This document shows, piece after piece, positions 1 through 12,960 of a DNA stretch of 64,000 nucleotides. Position 1 is the stretch's first letter. Each line of letters opens with the position of its first letter. Origin of the DNA: Sarocladium kiliense (Eukaryota; Ascomycota; Sordariomycetes; Hypocreales; Sarocladiaceae); the NCBI GenBank assembly GCA_030734395.1, contig JAUZTG010000003.1:186001-250000 (forward strand), written 5' to 3'. The translations under genes were made by a program, and so were the position numbers. The notes under the pieces were generated by a model. That model was not told the DNA's origin. It did no database searches and saw only the letters and a program-made list of their open reading frames with translations.

Positions 1-593
1 GAGGAGGAAGGGGAAAGAAAACGCGAGTCCACGGCAGCGTCTGGAGATTCAATGCAGCAGGGTGCAGGGGCCAAAAGGTAGTTGGAGCCAGGGCCAGATC
101 AGAAGTAAGGAGAGACAGGGCAATGCACGCTTCAGCTGGAACGAACTTCAGAGCAGACAGCACAACGGACAATAGGTTCAAAGGACCCCAGGGCTGACGC
201 AAAGGAACGACAACGGCAACGGCAAGTCGAAGATAGGCAGCTCTCGGCCTCGCAGGAGATTCAGGGACCAAGGTTGCTGTTATTGAGTCTCCACCACGTC
301 CACCTCGCCGAACAGATTGCGACGCGTTGTCGAGGCTTGACCGGGATGCAACAGTGCCTCTCTCCGGAGCCAGAAGTGACCAGGATGAGCATTGGCCCCG
401 CCAGCTGCAGCAGGGGCGGGCGAGAACCCAAGGCGCTGGGTCGAAGGCAAACCATGAGCACACAGCCGATGACAGTGCCTGGAAGGGGCTGCAGGAGATC
501 TCTTCTGTTCTTGGAGTAGCCGGGGTGCCTGAAGGAGCGAACGTGATCAAGGATAGGGGAACCCAGTCTTGTCAATCAGGCCGGCTGTGAGGT

Positions 594-618
594 CAGCCAG
601 CCAGCCAGCCAGCCAGCC
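594..618. repeat. CAGC tetranucleotide microsatellite
   Basis: About six uninterrupted copies of CAGC in gene-free DNA. It has no evident function. Confidence 0.8.
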
Positions 619-3600
619 GTTGATGATGGTGACGAAAGAAAGAGCTTGTTCAACGGCCAATAGGCCCGTCTCCAAGCTCATTTCAGAGACAGCCGATGCG
701 CCGAGACGCCCCGAGTCGTCGAGGGCAAGCCAGCTAGGACAAGCCACCACCGACCGACTATATCTGTCTCACCTCACAGACGGTCACGAAGCGTGTCTGG
801 CAGGTCTGGAGAGACACAGGGGACGGGCTGTTTGTCTAGACAGGGGTACGAAGATAGTGGGCGCCATCATCTCGGATGGTGGGTTGCCAAATCAGTGTCG
901 GATGGTCAAGGTGGTGGTCAAGGCGTGCGAGCGTGGGAGGAGAGTAGAGGAGAGGCTGCCCAAGACCCCCCTTTCCTCACTGTCACTGGCAACGGTGGTG
1001 TCGAGCACTGTCTTCCCCGGGACGCCGCTGTTGGCCGGGATCAGAAGATGAAACGAGGGCTAGGCCACTGAGAGCACCCACCGTCGGCGTCGTGGGGCCC
1101 TAATCTTCGGGCTTTTGATTTCGCTAGAGGCCCTGGGGTCCGCCGCTAACGACGACGGGCTGCCGCCCCTGACGAGCTTTCTTCTACCTGGGCAGGGTCC
1201 CCCAGTCGCCCGGGCTACGCTAGACCGTACGCCGTGTGCCTGCTGTCGAATTGGCTTCTTCTCCGGTGCCCAGGGTGCAGCTAATTTCGAATTCTCTCAC
1301 ATTCGGAAGAGACTGGAAATCCTCCACGACACATGTTAGACGACTTGTCGGTGCTTCTTCTACTTGCCCACATCACCGTCAGCAGGCGGATCGCTCCCCA
1401 GAGATGTTCGCCTCCTGGCTCGTGTGGACCATTTCTGGAGCATGACCTCACATTGGCCCGTAGTTCATCACGGCCATCCATCAAGGGTCAACTGCCGACG
1501 CTTTTGATCCTCCAGAGGACTCGCTGAGGCCGAGATGAGGACAACATTGAGCTCGAGCCTGAGCTTCCATTCTCGGTCATCGGGAGGAATCAGGATCCTC
1601 GGTTCATAAGGCCTTTGTCACAACGAGTCACTTGCAGATACGACCTTGGGGTCACATCCATCTCCATTCTGCCAACTTCAGCCGTCCGTCTGCTCATCGA
1701 TCCTGTTTTCACATGATGAACACATCCCAATGGGTGCATTCTGCGGATGACCAATTGACAGAACGCCAGGGTCGTACTGCATCCATGCAGGTCCGTCACT
1801 GAGCTAAACGATAACGGGTGTTCTTGTCGCTGGTTCGCGGCTGACCTCCTTGCTGCCCCGACTATTCTGACCTTCCTACAAGCTTTACTCAGTGCAACAT
1901 GTTCGTCCACAAATCTTGCCAGGGTCTTGTCGACGATCATCAATGCCCAAAGTCTCTGGGTAAGCGTAGCCGATGTCTTGCCAACTAGTACGCCTCGCCT
2001 CATGCTCCTTTAATATCCACAACCAAATATCTGGCCAGGATATTCAGACCGTGGGGGAACATGTTGTCGATATTGCACCCTCCCTGTTGTGGCGTCGCTA
2101 TCACCTTGCAGCTGGATCCTCCTTGGATGGCATTCCTCCGCCTCCGACACCTGTTCTCCGACAAGTCTTGGCTCGGGAACAATCGTGATTCCGGGTCATC
2201 AAGGCAGACGCAGCAATCAAACACACGATCCACTTGGAAGAAGCAACAGCCACAGCTCATAGACTTGACAGGGAACGCCCTTCTTGGGCTCGGATCCAGC
2301 CACAGTCTCAATTCGAAACCCCCAACTGAACCCAGATTCGAACCCCGCGCGGCAGACTCTAGGACTTTACGATGCAAGATCAGCAATATGCAACTTCTTG
2401 CTTTGGGGTTTAAACGTTACTGTGGCCCTTGCTTCCCGTCGAGTGATCACACCAGGCCGAGACGCGGTTCAACCACAACGGCACAGCAGAGTATATCTCA
2501 ACTTTTTCTTACCCTTGTGAACAGGCCACAATGAGGCGTCGTCCATAAGCTCGAGACAGTGAACAATCAACTCCGTTCCAGCTGTCGCCTGTTGGGCCAC
2601 TAGAAATGCGAAACCCTGCCGTAAGATCGGCCCGTAGATGACCATACTGACCTACTTCGAGGGCCTCGGGACCTTGACATGATTCTCATCACATCCGCCT
2701 CGTGATGACGGGCATCGAGCCCTGCAGCCAACAATCACACCAGGGGCATGTCTCAACTTGAGGCAGAGTTAATCACAGGCTTGCCTGATCGCCTGTGTGC
2801 TCACGACTCGAAGTACTCCTGGGCTCTATGAAAGACTATCACTACAATGGCATGGCTCACACTAATGGTAAGCTACCGTTTCGTTCCGAATGCTCCAAGG
2901 CTCAGCTGGGTCTTGGATCGTCGCACAGACGGGCGCCGTTAACGCCATTGACCTTACCGTTGACTCTGCATCGTACGAACTAAGATTCTACGGCTGAAGG
3001 AACGTAGCTGAAGACCTTGCGCAATGTGCATCTCGGAAGCAGGCAAACGCAGCCGGTTATCGGGGCAGGACAGGCGGATGCACATGCAGGCCTGGTGCCA
3101 AAGCTCTGGAGCCGCACTCATACTCCAGTATGACAGCCCCTCCATCATGTCAACCTTACCTCCTCTCCGCCCCCTCCATTCCAGTCGTGAAAGCTTCCTC
3201 TTAGCCACCGTGCCGGCCCGTCGTTGGGGCCGTCCCACACACCCCTTCAGCGGAGTGCTGGTCGCTCGCCGTTTCTCGCGCCGGCGTCTCAGATTGGACG
3301 CCACGATCGAGTAGCGCAATTGGACACCGGCGCGTCTGTACGCGTCAAACAAAGCGACGCTTGGACAGACTGAGGATCATTGTGAGGCAATAAGGCTCAT
3401 AGCCTTGTTTATGGGTCTGTGGATCTCAATAAACATTGGGCAGAGTTGCTGAATCGGGCGCAGAGCGGGTAGAGCATGGCGAGCGGGAAGAGCTGTTTGA
3501 GGCCTGAAACGGAACCGGTTCGACGAATGGCAATCGACTGGGTCCACGGTTACAGCGACGGGACAATCTATCGGACTGCAAGAACCCGTCCACTTGCTTC

Positions 3601-4092
3601 CGAATCGAACGATTGTACCGACGTAGTGTTCGTGAACCACCATGAAGAGCGGCACTTCCAATATTAAGCGCTTACAACACGATGCTGGCTTTCTCGCGTC
3701 ACCGGACCTGCGTGCCGCTGGCCTCTCGACATGCCATTTACGAATCAAAGACGCACTTCCTCCACTTTAGTTCAGTATCCGGTCAGGTGCGATGATCTCC
3801 CAAGCTGGAGGAGTTTCTCTACATGAAAACCTGTTTTCGTCGTATCATATAAGGTAAGCCTTTCGTGGGTGATGTCCGTGGCGACGACGTACCAACTTGG
3901 GTCCAAATGATGAGGAGTATCAGGTAGGAATGTATGAACCACGAGATGGAGAAGTATTTCGATTGCAACAAGGTCTACAAGCAATGTCAACCCTCAGTTA
4001 TAGCGTGAGAGATGGGTCCGAAATCAACTGCAAACACGTCGGTGTCGTAAAGACGTTCTAGTGCCGGCATCGGTCCAAAAAGGAAGACGGAG

Positions 4093-4101
4093 AAAAAAAA
4101 A
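4093..4101 (-). terminator. Pol III terminator of tRNA-Tyr
   Basis: Nine consecutive A on the plus strand read as nine T on the minus strand, 23 bases past the tRNA discriminator base. This is a typical RNA polymerase III stop. Confidence 0.8.
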
Positions 4102-4124
4102 CAGGTGGCTCCCTTGGAGGATTC

Positions 4125-4217
4125 TCCCCTCGGGCGGATTCGAACCGCCGACATTCAGATATGAAATTGTTCGAACGATTACAGTCTGACGCCATAAACC
4201 AACTAGACGACAAGGGG
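4125..4217 (-). tRNA. tRNA-Tyr (GTA anticodon) with canonical intron
   Basis: The minus strand folds into a full cloverleaf. The acceptor CCCCTTG pairs with CGAGGGG, followed by discriminator A. The D-stem is GTC/GGC, the anticodon stem TCAGA/TCTGA, and the T-arm GGCGG with loop TTCGAAT and CCGCC. The anticodon loop reads C-T-G-T-A-A, giving anticodon GTA. An 18-nt intron (4161-4178) lies after position 37, exactly where eukaryotic tRNA introns are cut by the tRNA splicing endonuclease; tRNA-Tyr genes nearly always have one. The mature length without CCA is 75 nt. A T9 terminator follows. It contrasts with the initiator tRNAs at 23.7-24.3 kb, whose inserts are elsewhere. Confidence 0.93.
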
Positions 4218-4733
4218 TGTAAAGCCATGAAGAATATAATGTGGTGTTGAGGATTATCAGCCAGGGGAGGCCATCGTCAGCTCTCGCCAGCGCCTGCTGC
4301 GAGCTGTGGGCGTGGATCCAGCCCAACCAATGACACCAATGCGGCCTTCAATATAATATAAGAAATGGATTTAGTATATCAGGAGGATCTGAATGACTGT
4401 CTCATGGGCTTGTGACATCTGGGAGAAGAACAGTGACTCTTCCGAGGGTTGGTCCTCAAGCAGCCATCGCCTACCCTATACCGTTCCTCTACCTCGGAGG
4501 GCGTGCGGATGTCATTCGAAGTTGTAACCTCGGCCTCAGGTCTGACAGGTCACGTCTGGGCGTCGTGTGATTTGAGATCCTTTACATCCGTGGAGCAGTA
4601 ACATCGTTCTGCATGCATAACTTGACCTTCAAATCCACCAGCTGCACACATACGTCACACCATCTTCATCCTCGGTCCACCATCACCCACTGCCCACTAC
4701 ATCTCCATATCATCAACACAACAGCAACATACA

Positions 4734-5564
4734 ATGTCACCAGGAACCATTTCCATAATGTCATCCATCAAAGGTCTCGCATTCGACACTTTCGGCACAG
4801 TCGTCGACTGGCGCACAGCCGTCAACGACGAGCTCACCCTCCGTGCCCATCGGAAGCAGCTCACCTCCCTTCCCCCCGCTCTCAAACAACGTCTGGAGAG
4901 TATCACAGATGAAGACTGGGGTCGCTTCGCCCAGGAATGGAGAGACTCATACGGGAAGTTCACAAAGGGGTTCGATCCAGAGAAGCAAGAGTGGAAGACC
5001 GTAGATGAACACCATCGTGACAGCCTCATCGAGTTGCTGAAGGCTTGGGGTCTGGAGGGGCTATACTCCGAGAGTGAGATCGAGTCACTGAGCCTAGTCT
5101 GGCATCGTCTCGCTCCCTGGGAGGACTGCTCCAAGGGCCTGCAGAAGCTGAAATCTATGGGTCTCAAGCTCACAACACTCTCAAACGGCAACCGCTCTCT
5201 CCTGCGCGACCTCGTCGATTTCTCCCCCGAACCCCTCCCCTTCGACATGCTCCTGTCAGCAGAGGACTTTGGCGTCTACAAGCCCCATCCGGGAACCTAT
5301 CGCGGCGCCGTGAAGAAGCTGTTAGGTGAGGGGAGTGTAGATGAGATAATGGGGGAGGTTGCTATGGTCGCGGCTCATTTGAGTGATCTGGAGGCTGCAA
5401 GGGGTCAGGGCATGAGGACGATTTACGTGGAGAGGGAGAGGGAGGAGGCCTGGGCAAAGGAGGAGGAGAGGTATAAGAGGGCGAAGGAGTGGGTTGATAT
5501 TTGGATTGCGTTGGGAGAGGGAGGTATGGAGGGTGTTGCGAGGGAGTTGGAGAATTTGAGGTGA
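4734..5564 (+). CDS. Type II haloacid dehalogenase-like hydrolase
   Basis: This is a single-exon gene of 276 codons in the HAD superfamily, (S)-2-haloacid dehalogenase type. The N-terminal motif FDTFGTVVDW carries the nucleophilic Asp (residue 18 from the first Met). A cap domain follows, then motif II TLSNGN (near residue 155), motif III Lys in GVYKPHPGTY and motif IV in HLSDLEAARGQGM. The order and length match family members, which cleave C-halogen or related bonds through an aspartyl-ester intermediate. The true substrate in fungi is generally unknown. The start at 4734 has a good ACAATG context; the Met at 4758 would also keep the whole domain. The C-terminal 40 residues are charged and helical. 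No intron is needed. The upstream 500 bp hold only the tRNA-Tyr gene on the other strand. Confidence 0.88.
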   Translation: MSPGTISIMSSIKGLAFDTFGTVVDWRTAVNDELTLRAHRKQLTSLPPALKQRLESITDEDWGRFAQEWRDSYGKFTKGFDPEKQEWKTVDEHHRDSLIELLKAWGLEGLYSESEIESLSLVWHRLAPWEDCSKGLQKLKSMGLKLTTLSNGNRSLLRDLVDFSPEPLPFDMLLSAEDFGVYKPHPGTYRGAVKKLLGEGSVDEIMGEVAMVAAHLSDLEAARGQGMRTIYVEREREEAWAKEEERYKRAKEWVDIWIALGEGGMEGVARELENLR

Positions 5565-8500
5565 GAGGTTTTGAGTACAAGGGCTTGATACACTGCCCCA
5601 GGACACCTTATTAGCATCAAGAGTATCAGAAGATGTCTCATGATCCACAGTAGCAAGTGGAAGGTCGTATCACAGAATATTTGACCTCTTCATGATTCTA
5701 GAAGTGATACCCTAGAGATATTTGGCTCACAACGTGTCAGTATCCCTAAGCTTGCTTTAGGTGTCATGTCAATTCGGAAAGGAATCTGGGAAGTTCAAAG
5801 CTCGGCATTGTGCTTCTTGGGATGTTGGCCTGAGTTGACACCTAACGGCTAAAATGACAGGCACAGTATTCCGTCAAATGGCCAAGGCGGTATGATGATA
5901 ATAGCAGAGGGTTCGATGTCTATTCCGAGGTAGATCAGGGTATGGCGGCCGATGACGGGGTCGTATAGTGGCAATTGGGTTTGATAGAGTGCTGTCGGCG
6001 GAAGAATGCATGGCGCCGGGAATTCGGAAGAAGTAATCCATAGCAGTATGACGGTGCCATTCATCCCTCAGTCACCAGGTTCAATATACGAAATCTAATG
6101 GTTAGTGGTGCCAGTTCGGCTCCAAGCCCGTCACTCCCCGCACTGACATGTTGCCGAGCGTCAACTTCGCATCGTCGAAGAAATCACCTTCCCCAGCTGG
6201 GTGCGCTGGAAGACCACATACGGGCTCTTGACACCAGTGCAGTATCGATGCCAGACTAAATGTATCGTTTGCGCAAGCATTGTCAGATGAAGTAGACAAC
6301 GAGAATCGAGGCCACTTTACCAGCCATACAGCCATGCAGGCCACCCTCCATGGGGTGCGCTGGCCGCTTCGTAGGCCGCATGCCCGCTGCAGCCGCAGCG
6401 TGCATGACGCGTGGGATCACTCGTCGAAGCGCCGAGAGAGTGACAGCCGAGCAAGTTCCTACAGCGGTCAGCAGTCAAGCCATTGGCCTGAAGCCAGCCG
6501 CGATGCATGAACTGAGCCGTTTTCATGCGGGGACAACTATCAGACGAAGCCACTTTTGCTTGGAAAGCACGCTGGCGATGTGGTGTGCCTCTGTCAAAGC
6601 TGTCCCACTGTAGTGTCGAAGCTGTCCCACTGTAGTGTCGAAGCTGTCCCACTGTAGTGTCGAAGCTGTCCCACTGTAGTGTCGAAAGATGCAAGGGACA
6701 AACCAGACGACAATCGTTAGTTCCGGAAGGTGTGTATGATACGAGCAGTCCACTCGCTCTACAGCTGAGCTCCTCCTTGCCTTTGACTCGTATGTTGCGA
6801 CTTTTTTCCTACATTGACCTAGTGGACGAGATATGTTGCCGAGTGGGACGACCTGGAGCTAGGTCGTAGACGTGGGGTTGAACACGACTCCGAAGCCCTG
6901 GCTGAACTGCACAAGCCAACAGGATGCCATGATGGAAATCCACAAGCTGTAACTACAGGGCCGCCTGGCATGCCATGTCGAGGTAGCGCGACAGCATGTG
7001 GAGTGAAAAGAGTGGCCTGGTCCTACCCTGTCTGTCACCGGCTCCGAGGGCACGGAGGCGGGCAAGCACCCAGCATTCCAGTACCAGGATGGTACGAAGG
7101 TGTGCTTGCCATTTACTGCAATATTCAAGTAATTGAATTGCTTCTAGGATGGCTGTGAGTGGTCTGCTGGGTATGACTGCACCGGAAGGCCGAGCCTGTA
7201 GACGGGAGTAGATGCCATTCAAGGGCCGTTGCGTGTCGATCGTCAAGGTTCTGGCAAAGGAAATCAACATGTTCCTCTGGCAGGGGAAGGGCTCCGGGGT
7301 TGTTGCTGGGTTGGCGGCGGCGCATATCGGCCCGCGCAAGGGTACTGGTTCGTGGGCAAGTTTTGGGTTGGTTCATTGTCAGATTGTCGCATGGCAGAGG
7401 ACTCGCTGGCAGGCGGGATGTGCCGCGGGCCGGCGGTGCTGGTCGGCGAGGCTGTGGCATGGATGCAGGTGCGAAGATGTGATGTGATGGGGGTGAATGC
7501 TTTGCAGGAGGGTCGAGATGCGAGTCGAAGTCCGGGGTGTCTGTCTGGCGATGCGGACGAACGCTCTCGTTGTTGGGAAGCAGATGTGGACGAGCAAGGG
7601 AAGGCATGTTGCCGGTGGCTTCTGAGACATGGCTTAATCACCGGAAAGGAGTCTCGGCCAAGGACAGCCATGCTGATCGAGGCATGGTCAAGTGAAGACA
7701 TCATCCACCTAGTCATGGAGTGCTGACGGTGCCGAGGAGAACGAGCTTCAGTAACAGCAGCAGCAGCAGTAGGCAGTGCTGTACATAAGGTACCTACTCC
7801 GTAGTAACACCAGATTCGGGGCATCAGGGCTCTGCTGTACAGGTGCAGGTGCAGGTGCAGGGCAGGTGCAGACAGGGCAACATCACCAGCAAGGCACGAC
7901 GAGGCAAGAGCGGGATATCGGGCCCATTGCACCTTCCCGATCATCTCTGGCTTCGTGCTGGGCTTGTCGAGCTGCTCAAGTGCCCATGTTACGCTTCCCC
8001 TTGATCCTGCTTCTGCCAGGTCAGGCGTCCATCGACATCGACATTGTCTTGACTCAGGCCCCCGATGTCATTTGTCGATTGGGGAGTCCCAGATGCCATC
8101 CTCATTTCATATGACCTGGCCGGCCAGGGTCTCTCGCGTGTTCCCCGTCTTGACTGACACCCTGTCCCTGCCGCCCACGAAGTACCCATTGTCCATCTTC
8201 GCCCCGGCCCTCTTCGAGATGGAGACGGACGAAAATCTTCCACGCCCAGCTGTGCCCTGTCTGTATCTACCGGTAGGTACGGAGTACAGGGCGCCTTACT
8301 CAGAATGTACGCAGGGATAGAGCTACCCGTCCGTCTGCCTTCTGCAGGCTTATGCAAGCCGCGAGCTGGACTAGGTACGAGTAGGTGGTGCCCTGTCAAG
8401 CATGTGCAAAAGCTCACTCATCCGCTATTCCAAGGCTTGCATTTTCCCCTTCATCCTCCCATCCAGATTAATACAGCCAAACCCATTCGATAGGATAGGC

Positions 8501-9783
8501 CGCCATAGACGACGGCCCACGACAAAACCGGGTCGTCAAGGGTCGGGGATGGGCCCCCGGGAGGTGAACCTGCGTACGCGACCCCTCGTTCTGTTCTAAG
8601 GAAGCCAGACAGCCCACACTGGCCCAGAGGGACCCCCTTTGCTGGCCCATTTCCTTGCCCAGCACTTGTCGAGGGGCCTATTCGCACCATTTTGGGCCGT
8701 ACTGCATTGAATGCCTTTGTCGTGCTGTGCTTGCTGTCAGGCAGGACCTTTCAAAGGTCTCACCCGGCGCCGTCGTTTTCAGAAATTCCTTCCGACGCTG
8801 ATCTCGGCAACCAGCGAGCCCTAGTTCACAGGGAGGGTTAGAGACCAGACCAGAGGCCCAACAGCCAAGTCACAAAGAGCTCAGCCGACGGGACTGTGTG
8901 CTACTGATAGACCAAACGGAAGCTGTCCATGACTTGACCGCGTCCACGCCAGGCCGACTGTGGGTTGGCCTCTGACCGGCTGCAAGCCCGTCCCTCAATT
9001 TGGGAGCGAACGGGCAGCGAAGGACACCAAGCCTATCCCCATAAACCGACCGGACGCCATCTCGAGGACCCGCACACACTCATCCACTAGACGGCCCTCA
9101 TCTCAATTCTGGCTTTGGCACTGGATGCTGCAGCCACCCAAAGGGAGCCGCCTTCGCGCGTACCGTCGCTGCTTGTTTCGCTGGGCCGGTACCTGCATCC
9201 CTCCCAGTCTCCACCAGAAATGCACTATCACTGACACTGCTGCACAAGCACAAGCAAGAAGCAGAAAGAAGCAGAGGCTACTGCTAACTCGCAGCTTGGG
9301 CAACTAGACAAGCACCACAGCATAGCACAGCGGCAGTAGGTAGAGCTAGAGGATTCCTCCCCCCATCTCCCCTCACTTCGTCTTCTTTTCAAGTCCCAGG
9401 CCAACCAAGCTCAGTCCCATTTGGCAGCCAGCAGATTGCCCGTCGCTAAGAACCCTCGAGCCTAAGCACTGATAACCCAGTTCACCATCCTCGGTGGTCT
9501 CCAGAGCCTGTGAAACCGCATTGCGCTTGCATTTTACCACCAAAACCACCACCACCACCACACACACCTCGTCTCCTCAACTTTCCGATCCCACCCCTCC
9601 TCCTCATTTTCTCCCTCTCTCCCCCGCCGAAGCAGATAGACCTTACGCTGCCAGACGCCCATCCCCCTCTTTGGATCTTCCTCTTCACTTCCGCCATTCT
9701 CCCTCATCATTGGCGACGTCCGGTTCGGGACCTTGTGAAATCCTTGGTTGCTCTCGCTCCGTTGCTGCTTCCCTTCTATTACC
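5565..9783. other. Long gene-free stretch before the Ras gene
   Basis: No conserved protein is recognisable on either strand. It holds a four-copy 22-bp tandem repeat (6597-6684), AGC repeats near 7754-7770 and CAGGTG-type repeats near 7843-7870. The last 250 bp (about 9535-9720) are pyrimidine-rich with an ACC-repeat and look like the core promoter and leader of the Ras gene. Confidence 0.55.
6597..6684. repeat. 22-bp tandem repeat, four perfect copies
   Basis: Units run 6597-6618, 6619-6640, 6641-6662 and 6663-6684. Each begins AAGCTGTCCC and ends TAGTGTCG, with no mismatch between copies. The repeat stays open in some frames, but no protein context supports coding. Confidence 0.95.
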
Positions 9784-10599
9784 ATGGCGGGTCGCATGGT
9801 ACTTTACAAGCTGGTGGTGCTCGGTGATGGAGGTGTCGGCAAAACAGCGTTGACGATTCAGCTGTGCCTGCAACACTTCGTGGAAACCGTGAGTTCGACC
9901 CAGGTTCCCCTGCGCTTGCCAATGAACTCTTTCAAAAGATAATTTGCCTATTGTGCTGCCAGGCTCGTCCGCTAACAAAGAGTTTCTCGGTAGTACGACC
10001 CGACGATTGAAGACTCGTACAGGAAGCAAGTCGTCATCGATGGTCAACCCTGCATGCTCGAAGTCCTCGACACAGCTGGCCAAGAGGAATACACAGCCCT
10101 TCGCGATCAGTGGATTCGGGATGGCGAGGGATTCGTACTTGTCTACAGCATCTCTTCCCGCTCATCCTTCTCCCGTATCAAGCGTTTCCACCACCAGATC
10201 CAGCGCGTCAAGGAATCCTGCGCATCCTCGCCGTCCTACCCAGGCTCGCCTATATCGGCAGCCAGTGCGTCCTTACCTATTCCCATCATGCTCGTTGGAA
10301 ACAAGAGCGATCGCGTTACGGAACGCGAGGTGTCTACTCAGGAGGGACACGCGCTCGCACGAGAATTGGGCTGCGAGTTTGTTGAAGCTTCAGCTAAGAA
10401 CTGCATCAACGTCGAAAAGGCCTTCTACGATGTCGTCCGAATTCTTCGGCGACAGCGGCAACAAGTGTCCCGGCCAGCAGCAGGGTCGGGCGGGCGCAGG
10501 CAAACTGGCAACAGCGAATCCGCCCCTCATCGCGACAAAGGAAGATACCGCCGCGAGCGTGACGGCGAGAAGCGGGGGAAGTCGTGTGTCCTATTATGA
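9784..10599 (+). CDS. rasB: Ras family small GTPase, RasB type
   Basis: Two exons, 9784-9888 and 9994-10599, with a 105-nt intron (GTGAGT donor, TAG acceptor), give 236 residues. The protein has P-loop GDGGVGKT (14-21; G16 equals Gly12 of H-Ras), switch I YDPTIEDSY (36-44), DTAGQEEY (Q65 equals Gln61), NKSD guanine specificity and EASAKN. The GDGGVGKTALTIQLC start and an approximately 20-residue Ser/Pro-rich insert before the NKSD strand are typical of the fungal RasB/Ras2 branch, which controls polar growth and morphology. The tail is basic and ends in CVLL. A CaaX box ending in Leu favours geranylgeranylation rather than farnesylation; that is inference from family rules. The neighbouring DNA on both sides is gene-free for more than 3 kb. 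Confidence 0.93.
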
Positions 10600-12560
10600 G
10601 CGGTGCTCACTCCGTGTGTGACACTGCTGGATGGGTTTATACCACCCGATTGCTTGTCGCGCCTTCTCCAGGCTAGCTCGAGCAGCGAGACGCGACGGCC
10701 AGAGGGTGCTACGATATGGATGACACAAAAAGACACGGCGCCGCCCCGAGGCGGAGGGTCGCACTCTCACCCCTACTGTTATATTCGCGACAAGGCGTCG
10801 GTTTTTCTCGATTGGCTCGATATATTCTCGACGATGCAACAAGCCAAACTTGTTTCTGTACGGCGAATGGCGCATCTATTTTTTGAAAACTGAAGAAAGA
10901 GCAAAGAAGCATTTCCTGAGGCGCTAGATTTTCGACATCTATATCATTCTTGATTCCGCCGCATGACTAGTGCATGCTTCCTTCATCTCTCATCCATAAG
11001 GTTCTGCAATTCAAGAGGCCTGGTTCCCGAAGCGTCCCTGGTCTGGCCCAGGTCAAACGCCGGTTTTGCTCGCTTTAAGCATCCGACACGGGTATATTGA
11101 TCTGCGACGCAGGTGGGATCTTACGCATGGACACCTTTACCTTCGCATGATAAGACTGAACGTGGCACATGTCTCGTTTCGCCGGAACCATTGTTTCTCG
11201 AGGCGGACCAGGGCTCAGCGAGACGATCCGATTTGGAATAAGAGACGGCACGGCCTTCCAATTACGACATGATCAACAGGGCGAGGGAACTGGAGTAGTC
11301 CGGGATCGGAGAACTGGGAACAGTCAAGAAAGGTCCAGGGATGTCCCCTCGAGATAATGAGGCTTGCACTGCCCAAGGCGGGGGCCATGGTCGCGGGACT
11401 TTGGCGAATGCAACAGGGCTGCGATAGCCAGATTCCAGATCAGCGAGAGGCAATCCTATCAAGTAGACAAAATGGCATCGACGGCTGTCCGTCTCGGACC
11501 CCATTTCCCTTGCAACTCATCGCTTTTGTTGTCTTGCCTCCGGAGGAGCCCGTTTATACCTGCCTAAACAATACTCTGTCATATCATACATGCCTAAACC
11601 GTTGCAAATCCGTTGCTGATTAGCCATTCTTGGCTTGAGAAGGAGAAGCGAATATCCGTTGAGCATGCTCTTGCACGGGGCAAGGGAAGAAAACCGCAGG
11701 GCTGGCTCGTCGAACATGACAGGGAACAAGGATGGTGGTGGTTCCTTTCCAGGGGAAGAAAGAAGGAATCGAACCCAACAGCCCAACCCTAGTGAGCATT
11801 TGAAACGAACGATATCCTCGACGCTTTAGTGTTTTGCCCCCCCTCTCTTCACCCTTTCCCCTCCCCTCTTTTTTTCCCATTCCTTCTTCTAGGATAAGGG
11901 CCCCTCTTTTCGACAGGGGAAGGCCAGTGTTCCTTGAGGGGGTTCGATTGCGTTGTTTTTTCCTAGGATGGCAAACGTCCAGGCTTGTGGGTGGATGGGA
12001 GTTCACAGGATATGATAGAATCAAGCTATCATTGTCATTCCCTCCCTCCTTCTTTCCTCTGTCTCAATATAACATTCCATAGTTCCATTCAAAAAATTGA
12101 AGATAATCAGTTTGACTTTTCAGCTCCTTTTGTTCATGGGTCGATTGCGTAGATGCTATGAAACGACGTTATGCTTTTTGGGATAGGGGCGTGGCCGCGG
12201 AAGGGTACCCGGCAGTTGGGCATGACTTGTTTGAAACGGACTTGGATGCTAAGTCGTGTGAGATGGATAGTAAGGTCTTTCTGTCTGTGACGAATACGCA
12301 GGATATGGCGAGTGGCAGGCTTGGACAAAGGTACTTGGGAAGGATACTGTCGGTCTAACACAAGCCTCCCTCGATGGTGTCATCTGGCTTGTGGATTGCC
12401 CATTTTGGATGGTGAGAGGTTATGATAGGGCCAGTCTTACAAAGAACGTAACAATTTACCTCAGAAGGCAGGTCATTACTTGTATATCTTGCTTTGTGCG
12501 AACTTCTCCAGAGTAATCGTATGCTATTCATGTCTTTCTGACTATCTCTCCAACTCATGC

Positions 12561-12612
12561 CGAAACAGCTACCCGACCCAGCCAGCCGAAACAGCTACCC
12601 GACCCAGCCAGC
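12561..12612. repeat. 26-bp direct repeat, two copies
   Basis: Adjacent perfect copies at 12561-12586 and 12587-12612. Each begins CGAAACAGCT and ends CCAGCCAGC. Confidence 0.9.
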
Positions 12613-12944
12613 CGAAAAGCTTCCAATGTCAGACAACATAGCATAGCATCTACACCTCCTTGCCCACCACAAAGCTCTATCCTAATTCGGTACACCGATA
12701 ACAAATCCAAACTCTCCCACCTTCCGAAGCCGTCACTCAAGTATCTCTCTCGACGTGGGGGGAAAGACCTGCGACTCGCTTCTTCCAGAAAGTGACAGAC
12801 AAAACCCAGGAACTGATAGCCAAACAGAATACTACTTCTGCACCCACGGATACACACGGCAAAAGAAGTCGGTGACAGGCCTTGAGGTCCGTATACCACG
12901 TGGGGATCAGCATCGCTTCACGTCATAAACGACCGATGATTGAT

Positions 12945-12960
12945 ATCCCACGCGTGGGAT
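12945..12960. repeat. 16-bp perfect palindrome with MluI core
   Basis: ATCCCACGCGTGGGAT is its own reverse complement. The centre ACGCGT is the MCB core bound by MBF. Here it is about 2.3 kb past the Ras gene and about 1 kb past the Opy2 stop codon, so no target gene is obvious. Confidence 0.85.

Larger units (their letters stand above)
1..4124. other. Gene-free left end
   Basis: I see no supportable gene in this stretch. Open frames are short (up to 157 codons), overlap on both strands and show no family motif. The only simple repeat noted is a CAGC tetranucleotide run at 594-618. A part of a gene lying to the left of the window, or a non-coding transcript, cannot be excluded. Confidence 0.6.
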